A stretch of 54,814 nt of DNA from Arthrobacter liuii (lineage in GTDB: Bacteria; Actinomycetota; Actinomycetes; Actinomycetales; Micrococcaceae). Below are positions 34,850 to 41,220 of this stretch, piece after piece (the stretch's first letter is position 1; each line of letters begins with the position of its first letter). The translations under genes and the position numbers were made by a program. The stretch is from contig NZ_BMFW01000026.1 of the NCBI RefSeq assembly GCF_014639275.1, forward strand, positions 1 to 54,814. The letters are read 5' to 3'. The notes under the pieces were generated by a model. The model ran no database searches, had not been told where the DNA came from, and saw only the letters and a program-made list of their open reading frames with translations.

Positions 34850-34894
34850 CCGGTGAGCGATCCTCCACCGGGCGCACGCCGACCGGCCAGCGGG
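34850..34894. repeat. composite A+B element
   Basis: CCGGTGAGCGATCCTCCACC opens the element and a B-like GACCGGCCAGCGGG follows at 34881-34894. It starts 18 bases after a stop codon. Confidence 0.5.
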
Positions 34895-35054
34895 ACGATT
34901 CTGAGCTGGTGATGGTCCCGTCCGTTCGCGTTCTTCTGTGAAGGCGTGTGGCCCGAATCGTAATAGCAATGTCTGTTCTCTTCTTGCTAGTCCCCGCGGA
35001 CTCACGGGCAGTCTCTGTGCGTCTTGGCGTGAGGTTCTGCGGCATACTCGAGTC

Positions 35055-35702
35055 ATGGTTGCTCAACGGAAGTCCGCTCAGTCTGCTGCCAAGTGGCGCT
35101 CCGAGGACGACGTGTGGATCGACCACGCATCGCTCGACCTCTCCGATCTGGAGTGGCTATCAGGTGTCCGTCGCCTGACCCTCTGGGCGGTAAAGATGCC
35201 TTCGAACTTGTTGGCCTCGCTACCTCAGCTTGAGTGGTTAGACCTCCGCGGGGGTTCTGGGGCGTCCATCGACGTCGTTAATGGTTGCTCTAATCTGAGC
35301 TACCTTGCTGTCAATCAGATCCGTGGTCTGCACGATCTGTCGGCTCTAAGTGCTCAAACGAATCTTCGGCTGTTGAGCCTTTACGGACTGCCACAAGTAC
35401 GGACTCTTCCTTCGCTCGCTAACCTTCTGCGTCTCAAACGCGTCGAGATTGGATCGATGAAAGGGCTGGTCGGGTTGGGTCCGCTCCTGGAGGCGCCGCA
35501 TCTGGAGGAACTGATGCTTACGAGAGAAGTCGCTTTGGGTGGTACTGATCCGGAGGCGATTGCTGCCCACCCTTCGCTGAAGGCCTTTGAATGGTTCGCG
35601 GAAGATGTACCGGCCATGACCTGGGTTCCGGTCGTTGATCGAGTAGGGCGCCCAAAAGCTAAAGCTTTGAGTGCTTCGGATTGGTTCGAGCAGAACCCGT
35701 GA
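35055..35702 (+). CDS. leucine-rich-repeat-like protein
   Basis: This 215-residue protein has repeated LxxLxxLxL units from about residue 28 to 160 (for example LPQLEWLDLRGG, TNLRLLSLYGLPQVRTLPSL, PHLEELMLTRE). They form a short leucine-rich-repeat solenoid and suggest protein binding. It has no signal peptide, so it acts in the cytoplasm. The start ATG has CATACT exactly 6 bases upstream and no ribosome site; the longer frame to 34938 overlaps untranslated sequence. Proteins of this kind occur as immunity proteins in toxin loci, but no toxin is nearby. Confidence 0.7.
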   Translation: MVAQRKSAQSAAKWRSEDDVWIDHASLDLSDLEWLSGVRRLTLWAVKMPSNLLASLPQLEWLDLRGGSGASIDVVNGCSNLSYLAVNQIRGLHDLSALSAQTNLRLLSLYGLPQVRTLPSLANLLRLKRVEIGSMKGLVGLGPLLEAPHLEELMLTREVALGGTDPEAIAAHPSLKAFEWFAEDVPAMTWVPVVDRVGRPKAKALSASDWFEQNP

Positions 35703-35803
35703 TCCAGCAGAAGTCCAGTCCAGCGTCTTTGCTTCGCTAGAAGAGGGGTGAATGGAAGACGGCCTCCTTGAGAGCCGCATCAAAGCAAACCTTCGGCCAG
35801 CAC

Positions 35804-35860
35804 GGTAGAGGATCCATAACCGTGCTCTGAATCGCACGGTCGGCCACCGGCTAAAGGGCA
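35804..35860. repeat. composite A+B element
   Basis: GGTAGAGGATCCATAACCG (35804-35822) is followed by CCACCGGCTAAAGGGCA (35844-35860). The nearby 35703-35983 stretch has no gene. Confidence 0.45.
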
Positions 35861-35971
35861 CTGGGTGTGAACGGGTGGGCATAACGCGTCCCTTTGTGTG
35901 AACAACGAAGAGTGGGCGCCTGAAGCTGCTCAACAATGGATCAAGCCAGCAGTGCGCTGCAGGAGTGGGAC

Positions 35972-35977
35972 CATACT
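35972..35977 (+). promoter_or_regulatory. leaderless -10
   Basis: CATACT ends exactly 6 bases before the ATG at 35984. The same hexamer and spacing occur before 35055. Confidence 0.45.
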
Positions 35978-35983
35978 TAGGAC

Positions 35984-36181
35984 ATGAAGAAGTCCCGCTA
36001 CGTCATTGCTCTGGTCGTTGGCAGTTTCGGCATCCTGGCGGGCTTGTTCAACATGCTCAGGCCCGAAGGGAATGTCCTGTCAGGAGTCTTTACCGGCTTA
36101 GGCGGCCTGCTAATTGTCGTCAGCACCTACATCGTCGACAGGAAAGCAAAAGCAGTAAGACGCTCCAGCCACGAGCAATGA
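35984..36181 (+). CDS. small membrane protein, 65 residues
   Basis: The sequence starts MKKSRYVIALVVGSFGILAG and has two membrane helices (about 6-24 and 33-51), with a basic tail. No family recognised. It has a leaderless-type promoter and is flanked by array elements on both sides, so it is a minimal single-gene unit. Confidence 0.6.
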   Translation: MKKSRYVIALVVGSFGILAGLFNMLRPEGNVLSGVFTGLGGLLIVVSTYIVDRKAKAVRRSSHEQ

Positions 36182-36265
36182 AGCGGCTGCTCAGTTCATA
36201 CAACGACGCGCCCACACGCCGCTCCAGAGTACACATGCCCCAGGGGAGCTTGTTGCCGGCGGCCC

Positions 36266-36286
36266 TATAAGGGATCCTCACACGCC
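36266..36286. repeat. element A
   Basis: TATAAGGGATCCTCACACGCC lies 40 bases upstream of the next -10 and 84 bases after the previous stop. Confidence 0.45.
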
Positions 36287-36337
36287 GTCCTGCAGCTGCG
36301 ATCGAACATTGGCCGGGCATAGACGTAGGATTCGAGC

Positions 36338-36673
36338 ATGTTCGCCAGCATGCCGAAGGTTCTGGGTCAGAGCGGGATCGAATTCACCGTGCAGACCCTG
36401 GAGACAACTGACACCGACATTCTTATTCGCGTGCGATCGACGGAGATGATCCCAGGAAGACATCACGCAAGTGCAGTCTTTCCGGCAATCGCAGGCGAAG
36501 GGCTTACGCTCTCAGACAATCACGGCGCCTTAGCGCCGATGGTCCAGAGTAGTTCGTCTTCAGGACTTTTTCTCGGGCTCGTCGACTTCTCTTATTCCTT
36601 GGACGCAGGCCTCGATCTCACCTCCCCGCTGACGCTTTCCTCTGCCAACGCCCAGTTGACCTTCCAGCTCTAA
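36338..36673 (+). CDS. hypothetical protein, 111 residues
   Basis: This soluble, beta-rich protein alternates short strands (EFTVQTLETTDTDILIRVRS, GLTLSDNHG, PLTLSSANAQLTFQL). It has no signal peptide, membrane segment or cysteine pair. No family recognised. TAGGAT sits exactly 6 bases before the ATG. Confidence 0.55.
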   Translation: MFASMPKVLGQSGIEFTVQTLETTDTDILIRVRSTEMIPGRHHASAVFPAIAGEGLTLSDNHGALAPMVQSSSSSGLFLGLVDFSYSLDAGLDLTSPLTLSSANAQLTFQL

Positions 36674-36802
36674 AGACCCAGGATCCCCGTTGGTCGATCC
36701 CCTTTCGCGCTGAACCATGCGCCAAACAGCGCCGCAAAAACACCGCCATTTATCGGCGCGAGTCACAACGTGGGACGGCGCGGAGGGATTTTGGGGCACG
36801 AT

Positions 36803-36822
36803 GATCGACCGGCTTACGGTGC
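36803..36822 (+). repeat. element B
   Basis: GATCGACCGGCTTACGGTGC lies about 120 bases upstream of the next gene. A diverged GGATCC pair is at 36681-36700. Confidence 0.4.
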
Positions 36823-36943
36823 AGGCCCTATGGGTGCTTCGGCAGTAAAACCTCGGCTTCTATTGCCCGCGGCATCCTCGTGGTTACACTCCGGTATGAA
36901 CAAAGGGGGATCGTTTTTAAGAATCGGGACGCTACGGTGTGCC

Positions 36944-37189
36944 ATGAGCAATGACGAGGGGACTCGTACGCCGAAGTTGAAACGGCTTCTATGGACCGGC
37001 TTCTGGCTCTTCTGGGTCGCGATGGTCGGGTCATCGCTCACACGGGGCTGGCTTGGCTTCTGGCCCTCTATGGTCATATGGGCCTTGCCCATAGTCGCCA
37101 TAATGACGCCGCTAGCTGTCGCTGCAAGGCGTGAACGCAACGAATTGGAGAGGCGTTCATCCCAAGACGCTCCGGATACAAGCACCTAG
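36944..37189 (+). CDS. small membrane protein, about 81 residues
   Basis: The sequence from MSNDEGTRTPKLKRLLW has two membrane helices (about 16-36 and 40-60) and a charged tail. Two starts are possible: 36944, with TACGGT 5 bases upstream, or 36896, with TACACT 5 bases upstream; the first gives a cleaner N-terminus. No family recognised. Confidence 0.5.
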   Translation: MSNDEGTRTPKLKRLLWTGFWLFWVAMVGSSLTRGWLGFWPSMVIWALPIVAIMTPLAVAARRERNELERRSSQDAPDTST

Positions 37190-37239
37190 CCAGTCACCGT
37201 GCGCTAATGAGCGCCATAGTGCTCATCGGGCTTGGGCCG

Positions 37240-37326
37240 TCACCGAAACTTGCCCAAGCCACAATTACGGAAACCACGGATAACCACCAGGACGAGAGCA
37301 GCGATGAGAATTCCGCGGGGTTTCAT
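37240..37326 (-). CDS. possible 28-residue membrane peptide
   Basis: A minus-strand frame begins MKPRGILIAALVLVVIRGFR and ends CGLGKFR: a single membrane helix between basic ends. TAGTCT (37333-37338, minus) ends exactly 6 bases before its ATG, the same leaderless spacing as the larger genes around it. This supports it as a real gene, though very small. Confidence 0.4.
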   Translation of the reverse strand: MKPRGILIAALVLVVIRGFRNCGLGKFR

Positions 37327-37360
37327 ACCCGCAGACTAACCGGCGCTGGAAAATATTGGA

Positions 37361-37438
37361 CGTGATTTGTCGCTTACGGCGTCCCACAGGACCCTGATTC
37401 TCGTCCCGTAAGCCGATCGTCTTACGGGCAAGATCACG
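37361..37438. repeat. cluster of B elements in inverted orientation
   Basis: CGCTTACGGC (37371-37380), CCCGTAAG (37405-37412) and CTTACGGG (37421-37428) are three B cores. The last two form an 8-bp stem around CCGATCGT. CGTGAT (37361-37366) and ATCACG (37433-37438) pair outside. The rest of 37190-37555 has no other gene than the small peptide. Confidence 0.5.
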
Positions 37439-37543
37439 GCGCACAATTCACAAAGACCCAGCGCTCCAGTCGGTTCTCGTTGAAGAACTCGCAGACCCTC
37501 CGTTCATATGATCAACTCCTAGACTGCGGCGTGGCATCGTCGG

Positions 37544-37549
37544 TAGAGT
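37544..37549 (+). promoter_or_regulatory. leaderless -10
   Basis: TAGAGT ends exactly 6 bases before the ATG at 37556. Confidence 0.45.
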
Positions 37550-37555
37550 TCGCGC

Positions 37556-37813
37556 ATGCCAGAGGACCGATTTGGTGAGGACGCAGGCCAAAGTGCCTCC
37601 GAAGGGGTTGCTCCTCGACCGAAACGGAGGCTGTTTCCCTTATTGGGTTTCGGGTGGCTCGTCCTCGGTATTGCTTGGCTGATAGCCGCTTTGACAGGTC
37701 TAGATGGACCGGCCGGCCCTTGGCGAATTGCCCTTGGGATTCTTTACCTGGTGTTGGGCATCATGTTTCTTATTGGCTGGCTCCGCCGGGCAGAAGGACC
37801 ACCTAGGAAATGA
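37556..37813 (+). CDS. small membrane protein, 85 residues
   Basis: A polar N-terminus of 25 residues precedes two membrane helices (about 28-46 and 55-76) joined by a short GLDGPAGPW loop. No family recognised. It is another single leaderless unit, followed 36 bases later by a clear composite element. Confidence 0.6.
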   Translation: MPEDRFGEDAGQSASEGVAPRPKRRLFPLLGFGWLVLGIAWLIAALTGLDGPAGPWRIALGILYLVLGIMFLIGWLRRAEGPPRK

Positions 37814-37848
37814 TCCGGCGATGAGCACCATCACCTGCGGGGTGCCCG

Positions 37849-37890
37849 CTGAGGGATCCCTCACCGACATCAACCCCACCCGGCTAACTG
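37849..37890. repeat. composite A+B element, near-perfect palindrome
   Basis: CTGAGGGATCCCTCACC (37849-37865) contains the perfect palindrome TGAGGGATCCCTCA and is the cleanest element A here. A B-like CACCCGGCTAACTG ends it (37877-37890). Confidence 0.55.
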
Positions 37891-37935
37891 AAGACGTCGT
37901 CGAATAAATAAGAGTGTCATGTTGCACTGAGGCAG

Positions 37936-37941
37936 TATCGT
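37936..37941 (+). promoter_or_regulatory. leaderless -10
   Basis: TATCGT ends exactly 6 bases before the ATG at 37948. The same hexamer and spacing precede 39329. Confidence 0.45.
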
Positions 37942-37947
37942 GGCTGC

Positions 37948-38487
37948 ATGACCAGGGCGAATGCTGTGGTGGAAATTGTTCCCTTCGAAACGGGCTGGTC
38001 CGATCGGTTTCTCCGCACCCGGACACTGCTCTCAACCGTGTTCCACGGCGCATCCATCGAACATATCGGGTCTACGAGCGTGCACGGGTTGTCATCAAAG
38101 GACACGATCGATGTGGCCGTCGGCGTACCCGACGTGGCAGCCGCATTATCGCCGGCCGCCGTCGGATCGCTCACCCGGTTGGGATTCGAGTACGTTCCGG
38201 CCTCCTTTGCCGAGGATCCCGACCACGCTTTCCTGCAGCGGATAATCGCAGACCATCGCACGGACCATGTACACGTCATGCGGCTCGGCTCGAACACCTG
38301 GATTCAGCGCCTGAGATTTCGTGACTACCTTCGCGCCCATCCCGATGCCGCCGTGAGATACGAACGCGCAAAGCTCGAACTGGCTGACCGATTTCATGAT
38401 GATCGGGATGGATACGTGCAACGGAAACAGCCGATCGTCGAATCCCTCATGGTCGAAGCAAGGCGCTGGGCTGAAGAAAGCCGCTGA
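37948..38487 (+). CDS. GrpB family protein
   Basis: This 179-residue protein belongs to the GrpB (UPF0157) nucleotidyltransferase-like family: SIEHIGSTSVHGLSSKDTID near residues 36-55, then VDVAxGVPD-type strands and RDYLRAHPDAAVRYERAKLEL near 126. The fold is that of a minimal nucleotidyltransferase, though activity is not proven for the family. It often sits in islands and next to resistance genes. It is a single gene in the array. Confidence 0.85.
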   Translation: MTRANAVVEIVPFETGWSDRFLRTRTLLSTVFHGASIEHIGSTSVHGLSSKDTIDVAVGVPDVAAALSPAAVGSLTRLGFEYVPASFAEDPDHAFLQRIIADHRTDHVHVMRLGSNTWIQRLRFRDYLRAHPDAAVRYERAKLELADRFHDDRDGYVQRKQPIVESLMVEARRWAEESR

Positions 38488-38527
38488 GGGAACGCTTCTA
38501 AACGAACGGCTTGGGTGGACGTTACAG

Positions 38528-38650
38528 CTAGCTACCCGGGTACATTTCGCGGAAACGCGAATAGGCGTCAGGATCTGCGGCAAGCTCCATGGCGGCACGC
38601 TGGTTGCGAAGCGCCTCGATCTGGAGTTCCAACTGCAGGTACCAGCTCAA
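38528..38650 (-). CDS. possible 40-residue protein or gene remnant
   Basis: A minus-strand frame reads LQLELQIEALRNQRAAMELA and continues with DPDAYSRFREMYPGS to a stop at 38528. This is a convincing helical composition. The only start is TTG at 38650, and the frame is closed a few codons further up, so it may be the end of a broken gene. Confidence 0.3.
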   Translation of the reverse strand: MSWYLQLELQIEALRNQRAAMELAADPDAYSRFREMYPGS

Positions 38651-38720
38651 GCACGCATGGCCCCGCTAGGCATCAGCAATCCGGCTGTCCCGTAATGCAA
38701 CTTTCTTTTGTCAGGTTTTA

Positions 38721-38874
38721 CGATCCCGTAAGGGCACGTTCGGTTCGATCTTTTCGGCGGCGTTGATCATGTCTAGTGGCGCACTGGGTAGCCGAGCGTT
38801 TCTGCCGCTCTGAGCACCCCATCTGGCCATCCCTGAACGAACACGAGTGTCCGTCGATCCACCGGCTTACGGGC
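38721..38874. repeat. two B elements
   Basis: CGATCCCGTAAGGGCACG (38721-38738, inverted core) and GATCCACCGGCTTACGGGC (38856-38874) flank an otherwise empty stretch. The second is 61 bases upstream of the next -10. Confidence 0.45.
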
Positions 38875-38935
38875 GGCACGTTTGTCCAGAAGAATGCCGT
38901 GAATGGGCGGCCTATCGTGTCACTGTTTGCTGCTG

Positions 38936-38941
38936 TAGGCT
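38936..38941 (+). promoter_or_regulatory. leaderless -10
   Basis: TAGGCT ends exactly 6 bases before the ATG at 38948. The same hexamer and spacing precede 44597. Confidence 0.45.
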
Positions 38942-38947
38942 GCGGCC

Positions 38948-39235
38948 ATGTCACAGCCGGAGGGTAAGCGTCTTCAGCCGAGAATGACGCGTGGCAGTTG
39001 GCGTCTCTCCGCCTGGTCATCGGGCCTGTTGGTTCTTTGTTTCTCCGTCCTGGCAATCCGGGGCTTCACTGCAGTTGATAGGGACATCGCGGCACTATGG
39101 ATCTACTCCGCAGCCGTCCTGGTTAATGCGGTCTATTTCCTTTACCTTCTCCGAGTCCGCCGGAACGATGCCACTTTCTGGGACCATGAGGAAAGTCAGA
39201 GGGCAGAGTGGGACCGTCGTGGCAGGAAACTATGA
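38948..39235 (+). CDS. small membrane protein, 95 residues
   Basis: Two membrane helices (about 23-41 and 48-68) separate a basic N-terminus from a charged tail (WDHEESQRAEWDRRGRKL). No family recognised. Single leaderless unit. Confidence 0.58.
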   Translation: MSQPEGKRLQPRMTRGSWRLSAWSSGLLVLCFSVLAIRGFTAVDRDIAALWIYSAAVLVNAVYFLYLLRVRRNDATFWDHEESQRAEWDRRGRKL

Positions 39236-39274
39236 ATCAGCAGGCATTCCCGGCTGAACGTGGGTGAACGGTCC

Positions 39275-39297
39275 ACTGAAGGATCGCCTTAAGGGCA
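39275..39297. repeat. compact A-type element
   Basis: ACTGAAGGATCGCCTTAAGG followed by GCA lies 40 bases after one gene and 20 bases before the -10 of the next. Confidence 0.4.
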
Positions 39298-39316
39298 ACG
39301 GGGAGCTTGCTTCCAG

Positions 39317-39322
39317 TATCGT
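39317..39322 (+). promoter_or_regulatory. leaderless -10
   Basis: TATCGT ends exactly 6 bases before the ATG at 39329. Confidence 0.45.
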
Positions 39323-39328
39323 GCTCGC

Positions 39329-39718
39329 ATGGCACAAATTATCGTTTATGGGCATCGAGAGAGCCTTGACCAGCGGCGGACAGCTCTGAGGAACGCGATT
39401 CATGGAGCGATCATGATTGCTCTCGAATATCCGGCCGAGAAGTGTTTCCAGCGCTTTATTGCTCTTGACGATGCCGACTTCATCCACCCCGAAGACCGCG
39501 GCAGCGACTATACGATTATCGAAATCTCCATGTTCGAGGGTCGATCCATCGATGCCAAACGCATGCTGATCGCTGAGCTATTCCAGCGCGTTGATGCGGA
39601 AGCGGGAATCGCGCCGCACAGTCTTGAGATCACTATCTCTGAGACACCAAAAGTGAACTGGGGTATCAGAGGAGTGAACGCTGCTGACCTCGCTCTTGGG
39701 TACAAGGTCGAAGTCTGA
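39329..39718 (+). CDS. tautomerase family protein lacking Pro1
   Basis: This 129-residue protein has the long-form tautomerase layout: IHGAIMIALEYPAEKCFQRF near 24-43, DYTIIEISMFEGRSIDAKRM near 60 and ISETPKVNWGIRGV near 103. In active members the protein begins Met-Pro, and the proline at position 1 of the mature chain is the catalytic base. Here the codons are ATG GCA CAA, giving Met-Ala-Gln. So it is probably not a classical tautomerase, unless the start is misjudged; the leaderless -10 (TATCGT, 6 bases upstream) supports this start. Confidence 0.8.
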   Translation: MAQIIVYGHRESLDQRRTALRNAIHGAIMIALEYPAEKCFQRFIALDDADFIHPEDRGSDYTIIEISMFEGRSIDAKRMLIAELFQRVDAEAGIAPHSLEITISETPKVNWGIRGVNAADLALGYKVEV

Positions 39719-39743
39719 CCAGCAGCAGCTCGGCCGGGAGCCT

Positions 39744-39766
39744 CCGGTGAGCCATCCTTTACCGCG
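39744..39766. repeat. element A, divergent copy
   Basis: CCGGTGAGCCATCCTTTACC then GCG lies between the convergent tautomerase and lipoprotein genes. GGATCC has become GCCATCC. Confidence 0.4.
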
Positions 39767-39780
39767 CCGCCCATCTGCTC

Positions 39781-40149
39781 CTAGGAACAGACTTTGAGAA
39801 ATGCTGTCGCACCCGGACGAGCAAGGAAAGTGATGATGTGGCCATTGTCATCCCGAAATACAGCTTTTGAGCCGGACACGGTCACAGTGCCGGCCTGATA
39901 AGGGTTCCCCCATCCCGGAGGGGGATTGCCCTGGCCGTCATCCAGTGGTGTTTCGGCGAGGAAGAATGTGTCGTCGACGCGCAATTCCTTGATTCCGCAG
40001 TGGGTGTAAAGCATGGTTGCCATGCCGGACGCAGTAGGCGCCGGCGACTCCGGCGAGGCTTCGGTCACCGGGGTGGCAGGACCTGCACACGCAGCCAGGA
40101 CGGCCAATAGCGTAACAGCCAGCAGCGAGAATCTGATTTTTCCGGCCAT
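39781..40149 (-). CDS. predicted lipoprotein, 122 residues
   Basis: MAGKIRFSLLAVTLLAVLAAC is a lipoprotein signal with lipobox LAAC (Cys21). A Pro/Thr/Ser/Ala-rich linker and a beta-rich domain with two cysteines (THCGIKEL and the final LKVCS) follow. It should be anchored on the outer face of the membrane. The ATG at 40149 is preferred to an in-frame TTG at 40164. No family recognised. Confidence 0.65.
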   Translation of the reverse strand: MAGKIRFSLLAVTLLAVLAACAGPATPVTEASPESPAPTASGMATMLYTHCGIKELRVDDTFFLAETPLDDGQGNPPPGWGNPYQAGTVTVSGSKAVFRDDNGHIITFLARPGATAFLKVCS

Positions 40150-40248
40150 TCGATCGCACCCCAATCCCGAGCAGGCTCAAGAGTATGCCGCGGGAAAGAG
40201 CGCCACAATACTAGGGCTGGTCACGATTTCCTCACGGCGTCCGGTGTT

Positions 40249-40265
40249 GGATCGGCTAACGGGCA
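40249..40265 (+). repeat. element B
   Basis: GGATCGGCTAACGGGCA lies 27 bases upstream of the TATGCT hexamer that drives the following leaderless mini-ORF. Confidence 0.45.
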
Positions 40266-40304
40266 CAGCGAACCGTGCGCATCTTGGTCCTCTATGCTTT
40301 CGGC

Positions 40305-40322
40305 ATGGGATGTGGGAGGTGA
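40305..40322 (+). CDS. possible leaderless 5-codon upstream ORF
   Basis: ATG GGA TGT GGG AGG TGA encodes MGCGR. It starts exactly 6 bases after TATGCT (40293-40298), contains a GGGAGG purine tract, and its stop overlaps a GTG (GTGA) that opens the main gene. It would translationally couple and possibly regulate that gene. Confidence 0.35.
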   Translation: MGCGR

Positions 40323-41149
40323 GCGCGGGCCCGGAGCCTTCGCGTGCACAGATGAAGCGCGTGACGGATCAGGAGCGGGAACTCGCGTGGCTGCTTGAAC
40401 GGCCAGATATGGACGTCTGCACCGGCCTGGATCCAGTAGGCTGGCCGGCATCGGTTTGGGTGCTCCACGCCATGTACGAAAATCCTCGACTCCACAAACC
40501 GGGGACCTACGAGGACCTGAAGCGGCGCCGACTCACCGCTGGAGCCGAGCCGGCGATGATCGGCGACGTCAATATGGACGAAATGACCATTGACGTCGGC
40601 ATCCCCCTCGGGTACACCTCTAACCCCGGCCCCGGTTGGTCACGGCTGACCTGGGCGGATTATCTGGCCCGAGAAGGGCGCACCCTAACTGGCCCCCACC
40701 TGACACCCCCGGGCTACCGCTGGTTCCCGTCCGGCTCCTGGCCCCTTTCCATCCAGCCGCCGCCGGAAGGGTCGATGGATCTTGCCAGTTTCGAAGCGCT
40801 TATCAGCGCGATCGCCTCTTTCGAAGCGACAGGCAGGGACATGGAGTGCTTCGCTTTCATGGCCGGCTTGCCGACGGGAATGGACCCCCAAGACCTTTAT
40901 CACCTCTGGAAGGGCCGCTTGGGCACACTTCCGACGCTCCTGGAACGGAATGACTACGACTACCGGTTTACCCCCACGAACTGGTGGTCGGCCGACCGCA
41001 CCTGGTTCGTCCTAACTGATTACGACCTCCAGGCCACAAAAGTAAGCGGCCCCGAACGTTTGATAACGAGGGTCCGAAACGATCCCCTCCTCGAGACGGT
41101 GGACTGGACCGAACCGCAGCAGGAGTGCGCCCCCTCTTCCGTCCGGTGA
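40319..41149 (+). CDS. hypothetical protein, about 276 residues
   Basis: This soluble protein is rich in Trp, Pro and Tyr (WLLERPDMDVCTGLDPVGWP, TPPGYRWFPSGSWPL, FTPTNWWSADRTWFVLTDYD). No family recognised; the tone resembles immunity-type proteins, but that is only an impression. The GTG at 40319 overlaps the stop of a 5-codon leaderless ORF; an in-frame ATG at 40310 is the alternative. Its own stop TGA is part of the next element A. Confidence 0.6.
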   Translation: MSAGPEPSRAQMKRVTDQERELAWLLERPDMDVCTGLDPVGWPASVWVLHAMYENPRLHKPGTYEDLKRRRLTAGAEPAMIGDVNMDEMTIDVGIPLGYTSNPGPGWSRLTWADYLAREGRTLTGPHLTPPGYRWFPSGSWPLSIQPPPEGSMDLASFEALISAIASFEATGRDMECFAFMAGLPTGMDPQDLYHLWKGRLGTLPTLLERNDYDYRFTPTNWWSADRTWFVLTDYDLQATKVSGPERLITRVRNDPLLETVDWTEPQQECAPSSVR

Positions 41150-41166
41150 GGGATCCTTCATCGGGC
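41143..41166. repeat. element A overlapping a stop codon
   Basis: CCGGTGAGGGATCCTTCATC then GGGC. The TGA inside it (41147-41149) is the stop codon of the preceding gene, so the element fused to the very end of the coding sequence. Confidence 0.55.
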
Positions 41167-41220
41167 GTGGGGAAATGAGGGTCGTCAGTGCGCAACGGCA
41201 TGTTCTGTGACTTCGACGGG

